From assembly GCF_040126305.1 (NCBI RefSeq), contig NZ_CP149510.1, forward strand, positions 3,793,001-3,857,000: a DNA stretch of 64,000 nt. Direction: 5' to 3'. The stretch comes from Pararhizobium sp. A13. GTDB taxonomy: Bacteria; Pseudomonadota; Alphaproteobacteria; Rhizobiales; Rhizobiaceae. The position numbers were made by a program, and so were the translations under genes. The notes beneath the pieces were generated by a model. The model ran no database searches and was not told the DNA's origin. It saw only the letters and a program-made list of their open reading frames with translations. Every line of letters begins with the position of its first letter. Within the stretch, counting starts at the first letter, position 1. This document shows positions 45,971 to 53,417 of this stretch, one piece after another.

Positions 45971-47079
45971 TTGTGAAGCGCCTTTTTCTCCTGACCCTCG
46001 GCCTGTTTATGGCCTTTGCCACCTTGGTGACTGCACAGGAGCGTTGGCCAATGAGGCTCACCGACGGGATCGGCCGGCAGGTGACGATCAAGGCAAAGCC
46101 GAAAGCGATCCTGCTCGGCAGCGGCTTTAATCTCGTGGCGCTGTCGCTGATCCACCCGGATCCGGTCAGCCTGCTCGCCGGCTGGTCTGGCGACATGAAG
46201 GGCGACAACCCGGAGATTTACAACGACTTCGTCGCGAAATTTCCGGCCCTTGCCAACGTACCGATCATCGGCGACGGCACCGGTGACGGCATGTCCTTCG
46301 AGACCATCCTGTCGCTGAAGGCAGACCTTGCCATCATGGCGAACTGGCAGGCCGATACCGAACTCGGCAAGCGGGCGATCGACTATCTGGAAACAACCGG
46401 TGTTCCGGTGTTCGTGGTCGACTTCAACAGCGACCCCTTAAAGAACACGCCCGGCAACATGCGCCTGCTTGGCAAGATCCTCGAGCGCGAGGAACAGGCA
46501 AACGCCTTCGCCGATTTCTACGAGGAACACCTGAAGCGCATCACCGATCGCGTCGCGGCCGATCCCAATCCCGGCCCAACCGTGCTGATGGACGCCTTCC
46601 CCAACCCCGATCGCTGCTGCTATGCCTATGGCACCAGCGGCCTTGGCGAATTCATCGGCATCACCGGCAGCCGCAATATCGCGAACAAGAACCTGCCGCG
46701 CCAGGGTGGCATCGTCAGCAGTGAATATCTGATTGCTGCGGACCCGGAAGTCTATATCGCCACCGCATCACCTGGTGGCACCTATAGCGTCTTTTCCGTC
46801 GGCCCGGGCGTAACGGCAGAAGAGGCGCGCAAGACGCTCGGCGAAGCGGTAAAGAGTCCGGTGCTCGCCAATCTCTCCGGCGTACAGACGGGCCGTGTGC
46901 ATGGATTGTGGAATTTTTTCAACGCCGTGCCGCTCAACATTCTGGCTGCCGAGGCCTTTGCCCGTTGGCTGCGGCCGGGCCTGTTTGCGGATGTCGATCC
47001 GGACAAGAGCATGAAGGAAATCAATGAGCGCTTCGCCGCCGTTCCCTTCAACGGCTCCTACTGGGTCAGCCTGAAATGA
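45967..47079 (+). CDS. Iron-siderophore ABC transporter binding protein
   Basis: A 370-residue periplasmic binding protein of the FhuD/BtuF class (signal peptide MIVKRLFLLTLGLFMAFATLVTAQ, then RLTDGIGRQVTI, LSLKADLAIM). It carries ferri-siderophore from the receptor to an inner-membrane importer; no permease or ATPase genes are in this cluster. The ATG at 45967 is used; a frame back to 45433 shadows FhuF. A terminator follows. Confidence 0.85.
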   Translation: MIVKRLFLLTLGLFMAFATLVTAQERWPMRLTDGIGRQVTIKAKPKAILLGSGFNLVALSLIHPDPVSLLAGWSGDMKGDNPEIYNDFVAKFPALANVPIIGDGTGDGMSFETILSLKADLAIMANWQADTELGKRAIDYLETTGVPVFVVDFNSDPLKNTPGNMRLLGKILEREEQANAFADFYEEHLKRITDRVAADPNPGPTVLMDAFPNPDRCCYAYGTSGLGEFIGITGSRNIANKNLPRQGGIVSSEYLIAADPEVYIATASPGGTYSVFSVGPGVTAEEARKTLGEAVKSPVLANLSGVQTGRVHGLWNFFNAVPLNILAAEAFARWLRPGLFADVDPDKSMKEINERFAAVPFNGSYWVSLK

Positions 47080-47080
47080 G

Positions 47081-47110
47081 AAAATGGCCGGATCCAAATC
47101 CGGCCATTTT
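47081..47110. terminator. Bidirectional terminator
   Basis: AAAATGGCCGGAT pairs perfectly with ATCCGGCCATTTT around CCAA, with T tracts on both strands. It lies 2 bases after the binding-protein stop and 12 bases before the stop of the convergent ferritin-like gene, so it can end transcripts from both sides. Confidence 0.9.
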
Positions 47111-47121
47111 GACGAGGTCTG

Positions 47122-47622
47122 TTACGCGGCCTTCTTGAGAGCCGTCGCATTGACCGAGGCTTCGGCCAATGCCGTCAGGTCGTGATCGGTCTTGCCTTCC
47201 TGCTGCAGCGTTTCATCGAGTAGCTTGACCGCATCCTTGAGACCGAGCATTGCCGCCCAGGTCTTCAACGCGCCGTAGCGGGCCATTTCATAATGCTCGA
47301 CCGCCTGCGCCGCAGCCAAGAGACCGGCATCGAGAGCCGGTGAGTTCTTGAAGTCATCGAGAATTTCCTCGCCTTCCTCGATGAGCCCGTCTATAGCCGG
47401 GCAGGTCTTGCCGACGGCACGCTTGCCGAAGATTTCGAACACCTGCTGCAGACGTTCGATCTGGCCTTCGGTTTCGTCGCGATGCTTTTCGAATGCCGCT
47501 TTCAGTTTCGGGCTCTGGGCGCCCTTGGCCATTTTCGGCAGGGCCTTCAGAATCTTGCGTTCGGCGTAGTAGACATCCTTCAACAGATCATGAAACAGGT
47601 CTTCCAGGGCTTTTTCTGCCAT
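47122..47622 (-). CDS. Ferritin-like DUF892 protein (YciE/YciF family)
   Basis: A 166-residue four-helix ferritin-like protein (LFHDLLKDVYYAERKILKALPKMAKGA, EHYEMARYGALKTWAAML). YciF-type proteins bind iron and are induced by general or osmotic stress in other bacteria. Conserved acidic/histidine residues for a diiron site are visible (E in YYAERKI, EHYE). The gene is convergent with the siderophore operon. The exact role is unknown. Confidence 0.88.
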   Translation of the reverse strand: MAEKALEDLFHDLLKDVYYAERKILKALPKMAKGAQSPKLKAAFEKHRDETEGQIERLQQVFEIFGKRAVGKTCPAIDGLIEEGEEILDDFKNSPALDAGLLAAAQAVEHYEMARYGALKTWAAMLGLKDAVKLLDETLQQEGKTDHDLTALAEASVNATALKKAA

Positions 47623-47783
47623 TGGTATCTTCCTTTTTGCGTGATTGTCCCGTGTCGGGGGCGACCTGCGGGAAACGGGTTACCCCGCCCTTTGTTCCGC
47701 CTTGCATGACAATCATCGCCCTGCCCCGCACCCCGCTTCCCTCGCGCCGATGCCCCGCCTATATAAAGAGGGGGAGGACCGTG

Positions 47784-48308
47784 ATGATTTGGATATTTCC
47801 TGCGCTTGCAGGCCTGTTGATTGTCTATTTCGCCATGCGTTCATCGCGCTTCCAGCGTTTTGCCGAACCAGCACTCAGTCTGATAGTCGCAGTCGGGCTG
47901 ATCATTGCCTTCATCGTCTGGATCAGTGAAGGCAACAATGCTCCCAACGCGGAGACCGATCAGAGCAGACAGCAGATCCAACCGGCACTGACGCCGGAGG
48001 ACATCTCCGTTGAAGGACTGGCGTTCGCGCGCAACCGGCCGGACACGAGCTATCGTGCGACCGGCACGATCGTCAATAAAAGCGGCTTCAATCTCGACTA
48101 TTTCAGGCTGTCGGTAACGCTGGAGGATTGCCCGCAAAACCAGTGCAAGACGCTCGGCGAGGACGCGGCCCTCATTCTGGCGCGCATTCCTGCGGGCCAG
48201 AGTCAGAACTTCGAGACTTTCTTCACCTTCCCCAACCGCTACGGTGTAGAGCCGACGGCGCCCAAATGGTCGTATCGGGTGACCGAAGTCCGCGGGCGCT
48301 TGCCCTAG
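47784..48308 (+). CDS. Membrane-anchored hypothetical protein
   Basis: A 174-residue protein with two N-terminal membrane helices (MIWIFPALAGLLIVYFA, ALSLIVAVGLIIAFIVWI) and an outer soluble domain (RATGTIVNKSGFNLDYFRLSVTLEDCPQNQC) reminiscent of FxLYD/DUF3426-type beta domains. Two close cysteines (C-PQNQ-C) are present. GGGGAGG precedes the start (GTG at 47781 is possible). The 3' end overlaps the cysteine hydrolase by four bases. I do not recognise the family. Confidence 0.75.
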   Translation: MIWIFPALAGLLIVYFAMRSSRFQRFAEPALSLIVAVGLIIAFIVWISEGNNAPNAETDQSRQQIQPALTPEDISVEGLAFARNRPDTSYRATGTIVNKSGFNLDYFRLSVTLEDCPQNQCKTLGEDAALILARIPAGQSQNFETFFTFPNRYGVEPTAPKWSYRVTEVRGRLP

Positions 48309-48874
48309 GCAACGCTTTCGAGCCCTCCCAGTATCTCAGCGGTCGTGACGACCGTCGCGAATTCCGCGCGAAGCGTCGCCACATGCGCTTGATGAATATC
48401 GGCGGCGGCGATCCTGGCGCCACGGCTATCGGCGAGATCGAAACAGTCGCAGGAGTCTTCCACAAGGATGACCTTGTAACCCATATTGGAGCCGACCCGC
48501 ACCGTCGTCGAAACGCACATGTCCGTCGAGATGCCAAACACGACGATGGTGTCGATCCCCACGCGCCGCAGGCGCAGATCGAGGTCAGTCCCGATGAAGG
48601 CAGCGTTGACGCTCTTGGTCACCAATGGCTCACCGAATTGCGGCTCGAAACCGGGCCGGAAAGCGTTGCCCGGGCTTTCCGGCCAAAGCGACGAACCCTC
48701 CTGGATGCTGTCGTGCCGCACATGGATGATCGGGCGCCCCGTTGCACGCCATGCCGACAGAAGGGCCAGCCCATTGGCATCGACCTTGTCGTTCCACCGC
48801 GCCGGCCATAGTGCGCGGTCGAAGGCCTGCTGCATGTCCACCGGTATCAACGCCGTCTTGTCAGAAAGTTTCAT
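48305..48874 (-). CDS. Isochorismatase-family cysteine hydrolase
   Basis: A 189-residue cysteine hydrolase: Asp in LIPVDMQQAF near residue 13, catalytic Cys in FGISTDMCVSTT near 117, and Lys in VTKSVNAAF near 85. Substrates in this superfamily include nicotinamide, N-carbamoylsarcosine and related amides. Start MKLSDKTAL at 48874 has AAGGAG upstream. It is divergent from an Lrp-type regulator (119 bases between), which may control it. Specific substrate unknown. Confidence 0.82.
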   Translation of the reverse strand: MKLSDKTALIPVDMQQAFDRALWPARWNDKVDANGLALLSAWRATGRPIIHVRHDSIQEGSSLWPESPGNAFRPGFEPQFGEPLVTKSVNAAFIGTDLDLRLRRVGIDTIVVFGISTDMCVSTTVRVGSNMGYKVILVEDSCDCFDLADSRGARIAAADIHQAHVATLRAEFATVVTTAEILGGLESVA

Positions 48875-48993
48875 GGGGCAATCTCTCCTTCGCCTGTTGC
48901 AAGCAAAGTCTAGTTGCCATTTCATCCGGTTTCACCGAGCACGACGGTGGAGAACCGGTCGTTTGTCCGGCAGAATGCATGAAGGGCGACGAA

Positions 48994-49440
48994 ATGATCG
49001 AACTGGATGAAAAGGACCGCCTGCTTGTCGCCGCCCTGCGCAGTGATTCCCGCCAGAGCCTCGTCGCGCTCGCCAAACGCAGCGGCCTGTCGCGCAGCGC
49101 GGTCCACGAGCGGTTGCGCCGGCTAGAAAGCAAGAATGTGATTGCCGGTTATACGGTCCGTCTTGGGACCGAGGCACTCGATCCGGGAGTGCGGGCGCTG
49201 GTTGCCGTCAGTTTCCAGCAGGGCAAGAATTGCGACCATATCGTGCCGCATATTTCCGGCATCCCGCAGGTGGTCAGTTGCTGGTCGCTGGCGGGCGCCA
49301 CCGATCTGATGCTGCTGGTCGAATGCGGATCAAATGGCGATCTCGACGTCATCCGGCGGCAGATCGTCACCATTCCGGGCGTTGCAACGGCCCAGACCCA
49401 TGTGGCACTCCGCACGCATTTTGACCGGCGCGGCGGCTAA
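48994..49440 (+). CDS. Lrp/AsnC-family transcriptional regulator
   Basis: A 148-residue Lrp-type regulator: helix-turn-helix at about 5-55 (LRSDSRQSLVALAKRSGLSRSAVHERLRRLE) and the RAM ligand domain (VRALVAVSF, GATDLMLLVECG). Likely senses an amino acid and may control the divergent cysteine hydrolase. ATG at 48994 is preferred; ATG at 48979 is possible. The stop overlaps the convergent Rieske gene by four bases. Confidence 0.85.
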   Translation: MIELDEKDRLLVAALRSDSRQSLVALAKRSGLSRSAVHERLRRLESKNVIAGYTVRLGTEALDPGVRALVAVSFQQGKNCDHIVPHISGIPQVVSCWSLAGATDLMLLVECGSNGDLDVIRRQIVTIPGVATAQTHVALRTHFDRRGG

Positions 49441-50669
49441 GCCCGGTTGATCTCATCCAGATACCAGTTGATGTAGCGCAGCTCGTTCTGCTCCATCGGC
49501 GCGATGGGGCCGGGCACGAAATAGTGCGAGCGGACGCCGCGCGACGTGTGTTCGATGATCGCCTTGTCCTCGTCGGTGGTCACCGTCCAGAGCCAGGTGA
49601 GCTTGGCAAGATCATAATCCCTGCCCTCCTCGGCCTCGCCATTGACGAGCCAGATCAGCTCCATCTCGCAGGCTTCCGGCCCCTTCGGAATGAAGCGGTA
49701 GATCATGCCATGGTCGGGGTAGCAGACGAGGAACGAGGTGCCACCGAGATGGACGGAGGTGACACCGCCATCGAATTCCGTAAAACGGCCCATCAGCGTG
49801 CTGAGCGGCGATCCGTCCTGGCTGCCGGTCTTGACGCCGTCATAAAGTGCATAGCGGAAGGCGTGAATGGTTTCCTTGCCGTTTTCAGACGTCTGCCAGT
49901 GATCGCCGGAGCCAACCTGGATGCCGAGCGCGCAGGTGCGTTCCTCCATCGCCGCGTTCAGCGCCTCGATCATGTGCAGCGGTTGTTCGAGCGCATGGGT
50001 TTGCGAATATTCCGGATGTGCCGGGCCGCAATGGTAGCACTCGACATAGTTTTCCACCGCCAGCTTCCAGTTGGCGTCGACCGGATAGCTTTGCCGATGC
50101 GCCACCTTTGCCTGTCCCCAGCCATATTGGCCGCAGGTGGCATGCAGGAGATTTTCGACGTCGGCGAAGTCGAGCGGGTTCTCGGCAAAGGAAATGAAGA
50201 TCAGCCCCTCAACGACGCGGACGTGCAGCGTCTTCAGCCCATGATCCTCCCGCTTGAAATCCTTCGGCATCAGCCGGGCGGCCTTCAAGCTCCCGTCATT
50301 GCCATAGGTCCAGGCATGGTAGGGACAGACGAAGACGCGGGCATTGCCCTTGTCTTTGGTACAGACCTCGGCGCCGCGATGGCGGCAGACGTTGAGCAGC
50401 GCATGCACCGTGCCGTCTGCATGGCGCGTGACGATCACCTGCTCGGAGGCCATCCGGAAGACTTCGAAATCGTTCGGCTTCGGGATGACGCTCTCATGCG
50501 CGACGCAATGCCAGTGGCGGCGGAACACGCGCTCCAGATCGCACTCATAAATTTCCGGGTCCATGTAGAAAGGACGCGCAAGGCCGTGGCCCGGCTTGTG
50601 GGCTGCGACGAGCTGGTTGATGCGGTCGGCGGACGGTACGGCGGTGTTTTTGGTGTCAGGTGCGAGCAT
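49437..50669 (-). CDS. Rieske non-heme iron oxygenase, glycine-betaine demethylase type (GbcA-like)
   Basis: Oxygenase alpha subunit of 410 residues. Rieske ligands are C95-x-H97 and C115-x2-H118. The mononuclear iron site lies in ENYVECYHCGPAH with H213 and H218. The residue linking both centres is Glu210 and not the usual Asp, a trait shared with quaternary-amine oxygenases such as carnitine oxygenase CntA. Its neighbours are two FAD/GcvT dehydrogenases of the dimethylglycine/sarcosine type, so glycine betaine to dimethylglycine is the likely reaction; stachydrine or carnitine are alternatives. No reductase gene is adjacent. GGAGG precedes the ATG. Confidence 0.87.
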   Translation of the reverse strand: MLAPDTKNTAVPSADRINQLVAAHKPGHGLARPFYMDPEIYECDLERVFRRHWHCVAHESVIPKPNDFEVFRMASEQVIVTRHADGTVHALLNVCRHRGAEVCTKDKGNARVFVCPYHAWTYGNDGSLKAARLMPKDFKREDHGLKTLHVRVVEGLIFISFAENPLDFADVENLLHATCGQYGWGQAKVAHRQSYPVDANWKLAVENYVECYHCGPAHPEYSQTHALEQPLHMIEALNAAMEERTCALGIQVGSGDHWQTSENGKETIHAFRYALYDGVKTGSQDGSPLSTLMGRFTEFDGGVTSVHLGGTSFLVCYPDHGMIYRFIPKGPEACEMELIWLVNGEAEEGRDYDLAKLTWLWTVTTDEDKAIIEHTSRGVRSHYFVPGPIAPMEQNELRYINWYLDEINRA

Positions 50670-50745
50670 GGTGATGCCTCCGGAAAGACTGCCCGGAAAA
50701 CCCGCGTTCCGGCGCGCGCATGCCATGGGGTGAAGAGCGCTTGGC

Positions 50746-50938
50746 GGACCCCCCTCTGTCACTTCGTGACATCTCCCCCTCACGGGGGGAGATCGGCAAC
50801 AAGCAGATTGCCCCTTCTAAAACAGCAAGCAACGGGACTTGCAGATACTTTGCGGAGTTGGTGCGCAGCGCAGCCGGAACAGCCGCCAATCTCCTCTCTT
50901 GAGAGGGAGATGTCACGCAGTGACAGAGGGGGGTACTG
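50746..50938. repeat. Intergenic palindromic repeat E (RIME-like)
   Basis: Left: cccccctctgtcacttcgtgac and tctccccctcacggggggaga; right: inverted copy with gggagatgtcacgcagtgacagaggggggt. It shares words with repeat D. It lies between the sarcosine-DH-like and Rieske genes, so it separates an otherwise same-strand gene set. Confidence 0.75.
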
Positions 50939-50969
50939 GCGGCAAATGCCGATCTGTCCATCGTCATCA

Positions 50970-53417
50970 TCACATCCTCACCCGCTCCGCCTTCGGGTCG
51001 TACATCGGCGCAAGCGACGCCTCTGCCCTCACCCGCGTTCCGGCGATCTCGATCTCGTAGGATGAACCAAGCATATCCACCTCGCTCTCGCCCTCGCAAG
51101 GGACATAGCCGAGGCCGATGGCGCCGCCGAGGTGGTGGCCGTAGTTGCCCGAGGTCACCGTGCCGACGATCCTCCCGTCGCGCACCACCGCCTCGTTGTG
51201 GAACAGAAGCGGCTCCGGATCGGTCAGCTTGAACTGCACCAGCCGGCGAGACAAACCCGCTTCCTGTTTCCTCAACACCGCGTCACGGCCGATGAAATCG
51301 CCCTTCTGCGGGCGGACGGCAAAACCGAGCCCGGCCTCCAGCACATGGTCCTCGTCGGTGATGTCATGACCGAAATGGCGGAAGGCTTTTTCGATGCGGC
51401 AGCTGTCGAGTGTATGGATGCCGCAGAGCTTCAGCCCGACATCCCTGCCCGCTTCCTCCAGTGTCTCGAACACATGCGCCGTCTGGTCGGTGGAGACGTA
51501 GAGTTCCCAGCCAAGTTCGCCGACATAGGTGACGCGGTGGGCGCGGCCGAGGCCCATGCCGACTTCGATTTCCCGCGCCGTGCCGAAAGGGTGCGCCGCA
51601 TTCGAAAAGTCGTTCGGGCTCACCTTCTGCATCAGGTGACGCGCCTTCGGCCCCATGACGCAGAGCACGGATTCCGAGGCTGTGACGTCGGTGACGACGA
51701 CGAATTCGTCGGCAATGTGCCTGCGCAACCAGGCAAGATCACGCTGCAGCGTGGCGCCGGGAACGACCAGCAGGAACGCCGTTTCGGAGAGCCTGGTAAC
51801 CGTCAGATCACTCTCGATGCCGCCGCGGGCGTTCAGCATCTGCGTGTAGACGATGCGGCCCTGAGCCACATCCATCTGGTTGGCGCAGAGTCGCTGCAGG
51901 AAGGCAAGCGCATCGCGGCCCTCGACGCGGATCTTGCCGAAGGAGGTCATGTCGATCAGGCCGACGCCATTGCGGATCGACAGATGCTCTTCCCTCTGGT
52001 TTTCGAACCAGTTCTGTCGCTTCCAGCTGTATGTGTATTCCCGCTCCTGGCCAGGCCTGGCAAACCAGTTGGCTCGTTCCCAGCCCGCCACTTCACCGAA
52101 CACGGCGCCGCGTGCCTTCAGGTGCTCGTGCAAAGGCGTGCGGCGAACCCCGCGCGCAGTCGCCATCTGGCGATAGGGGAAGTGGTCGGCATAGAGCAGT
52201 CCAAGCGTCTCGGTCACGCGCTCCTTGAGGTAGGTGCGGTTCTTCTGGAACGGCTGCGCCCGGCGGATATCGACTTCCCAGAGATCAAACGGCGGCTCGC
52301 CATCGTTCATCCATTGCGCCAGCGCCATGCCGGCGCCGCCGGAGGAGACGATGCCGATCGAATTGTAGCCGGCCGCGACCCAATAGCCCTTCAGCTCCGG
52401 TGCCTCGCCGAGATAGTAGCGGTCATCCGGCGTAAAGCTTTCGGGGCCGTTGAAGAAGGTATGGATGCCAGCTGTTTCCAGCATTGGCATGCGGTTGACC
52501 GCCTTTTCGAGGATCGGTGCGAAGTGGTCGAAATCCTCAGGCAGCTGGTCGAAACAGAAATCCTCACGGATGCCGTCCATGCCCCAGGGCTTGGCCACCG
52601 GTTCGAAGGCCCCGAGCAGCATTTTGCCGGCATCTTCCTTGTAATAGGCGCACTCATCCGGCACGCGCAGCACCGGTAGCGACTTCAGCCCCGCGACAGG
52701 CTCGGTGACGATATAGAAATGCTCGCAGGCATGCAGCGGCACGGTGACGCCGGACATATTGGCAAGCTCGCGCCCCCACATTCCGGCAGCGTTGACGACG
52801 TTCTCGGTCTCGATGGTGAACGTCTCGCCGTTCTGCACGCAGGTGACGCCGGACACCCGGCCATCCTTCTTGTGAACGGCCGTCACCTTGACGCCTTCGA
52901 GAACCGTCGCTCCGTTCTGCCGCGCGCCCTTGGCGAGCGCCATGGCGATATTGGCCGGATCGCACTGCCCGTCGAGCGGCAGATGCACGGCGGCCACCAC
53001 GTCCGAGACGTTGAGATGCGGATACATCTCCTTGACTTCGCGGGGCGTGATCTCGCGCACATCGACATTGAAGGCGCGGGCGAGCGAGGCCTGGCGGTAG
53101 ATTTCCTGCTTGCGCTCCTCGGTCAGCGCAACCGTGATCGAACCGCATTGGCGCATGCCCGTGCCAATACCGGTCTCGGCCTCCAGCTTGGTGTAGAGAT
53201 CGGCCGAATATTTGGCGAGCCGCGTCATGTTCTGCGAGGCGCGCAGCTGGCCGATCAGGCCGGCCGCATGCCAGGTCGTGCCGGATGTCAACTGCTTGCG
53301 TTCGAGCAGAACAACATCGGTCCAGCCGAGTTTGGCCAGATGATAGGCGATGGAACAGCCGGACACGCCACCGCCGATGATGACGGCTCTCGCCTTTTTG
53401 GGGATCGCCTTGCTCAT
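50970..53417 (-). CDS. FAD-dependent dehydrogenase with GcvT domain, sarcosine dehydrogenase-like
   Basis: An 815-residue DMGDH/SARDH-family enzyme. The N-terminal FAD site GGGVSGCSIAYHLA is at about 15-28, and the covalent-FAD histidine lies in TSGTTWHAAGLIGQLR near 52, a pattern closest to sarcosine dehydrogenase. The C-terminal half is a GcvT/aminomethyltransferase domain (YVGELGWELYV, DSCRIEKAFRHFG) that passes formaldehyde to tetrahydrofolate. It would convert sarcosine to glycine. The ATG overlaps the upstream stop (ATGA). Confidence 0.85.
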   Translation of the reverse strand: MSKAIPKKARAVIIGGGVSGCSIAYHLAKLGWTDVVLLERKQLTSGTTWHAAGLIGQLRASQNMTRLAKYSADLYTKLEAETGIGTGMRQCGSITVALTEERKQEIYRQASLARAFNVDVREITPREVKEMYPHLNVSDVVAAVHLPLDGQCDPANIAMALAKGARQNGATVLEGVKVTAVHKKDGRVSGVTCVQNGETFTIETENVVNAAGMWGRELANMSGVTVPLHACEHFYIVTEPVAGLKSLPVLRVPDECAYYKEDAGKMLLGAFEPVAKPWGMDGIREDFCFDQLPEDFDHFAPILEKAVNRMPMLETAGIHTFFNGPESFTPDDRYYLGEAPELKGYWVAAGYNSIGIVSSGGAGMALAQWMNDGEPPFDLWEVDIRRAQPFQKNRTYLKERVTETLGLLYADHFPYRQMATARGVRRTPLHEHLKARGAVFGEVAGWERANWFARPGQEREYTYSWKRQNWFENQREEHLSIRNGVGLIDMTSFGKIRVEGRDALAFLQRLCANQMDVAQGRIVYTQMLNARGGIESDLTVTRLSETAFLLVVPGATLQRDLAWLRRHIADEFVVVTDVTASESVLCVMGPKARHLMQKVSPNDFSNAAHPFGTAREIEVGMGLGRAHRVTYVGELGWELYVSTDQTAHVFETLEEAGRDVGLKLCGIHTLDSCRIEKAFRHFGHDITDEDHVLEAGLGFAVRPQKGDFIGRDAVLRKQEAGLSRRLVQFKLTDPEPLLFHNEAVVRDGRIVGTVTSGNYGHHLGGAIGLGYVPCEGESEVDMLGSSYEIEIAGTRVRAEASLAPMYDPKAERVRM

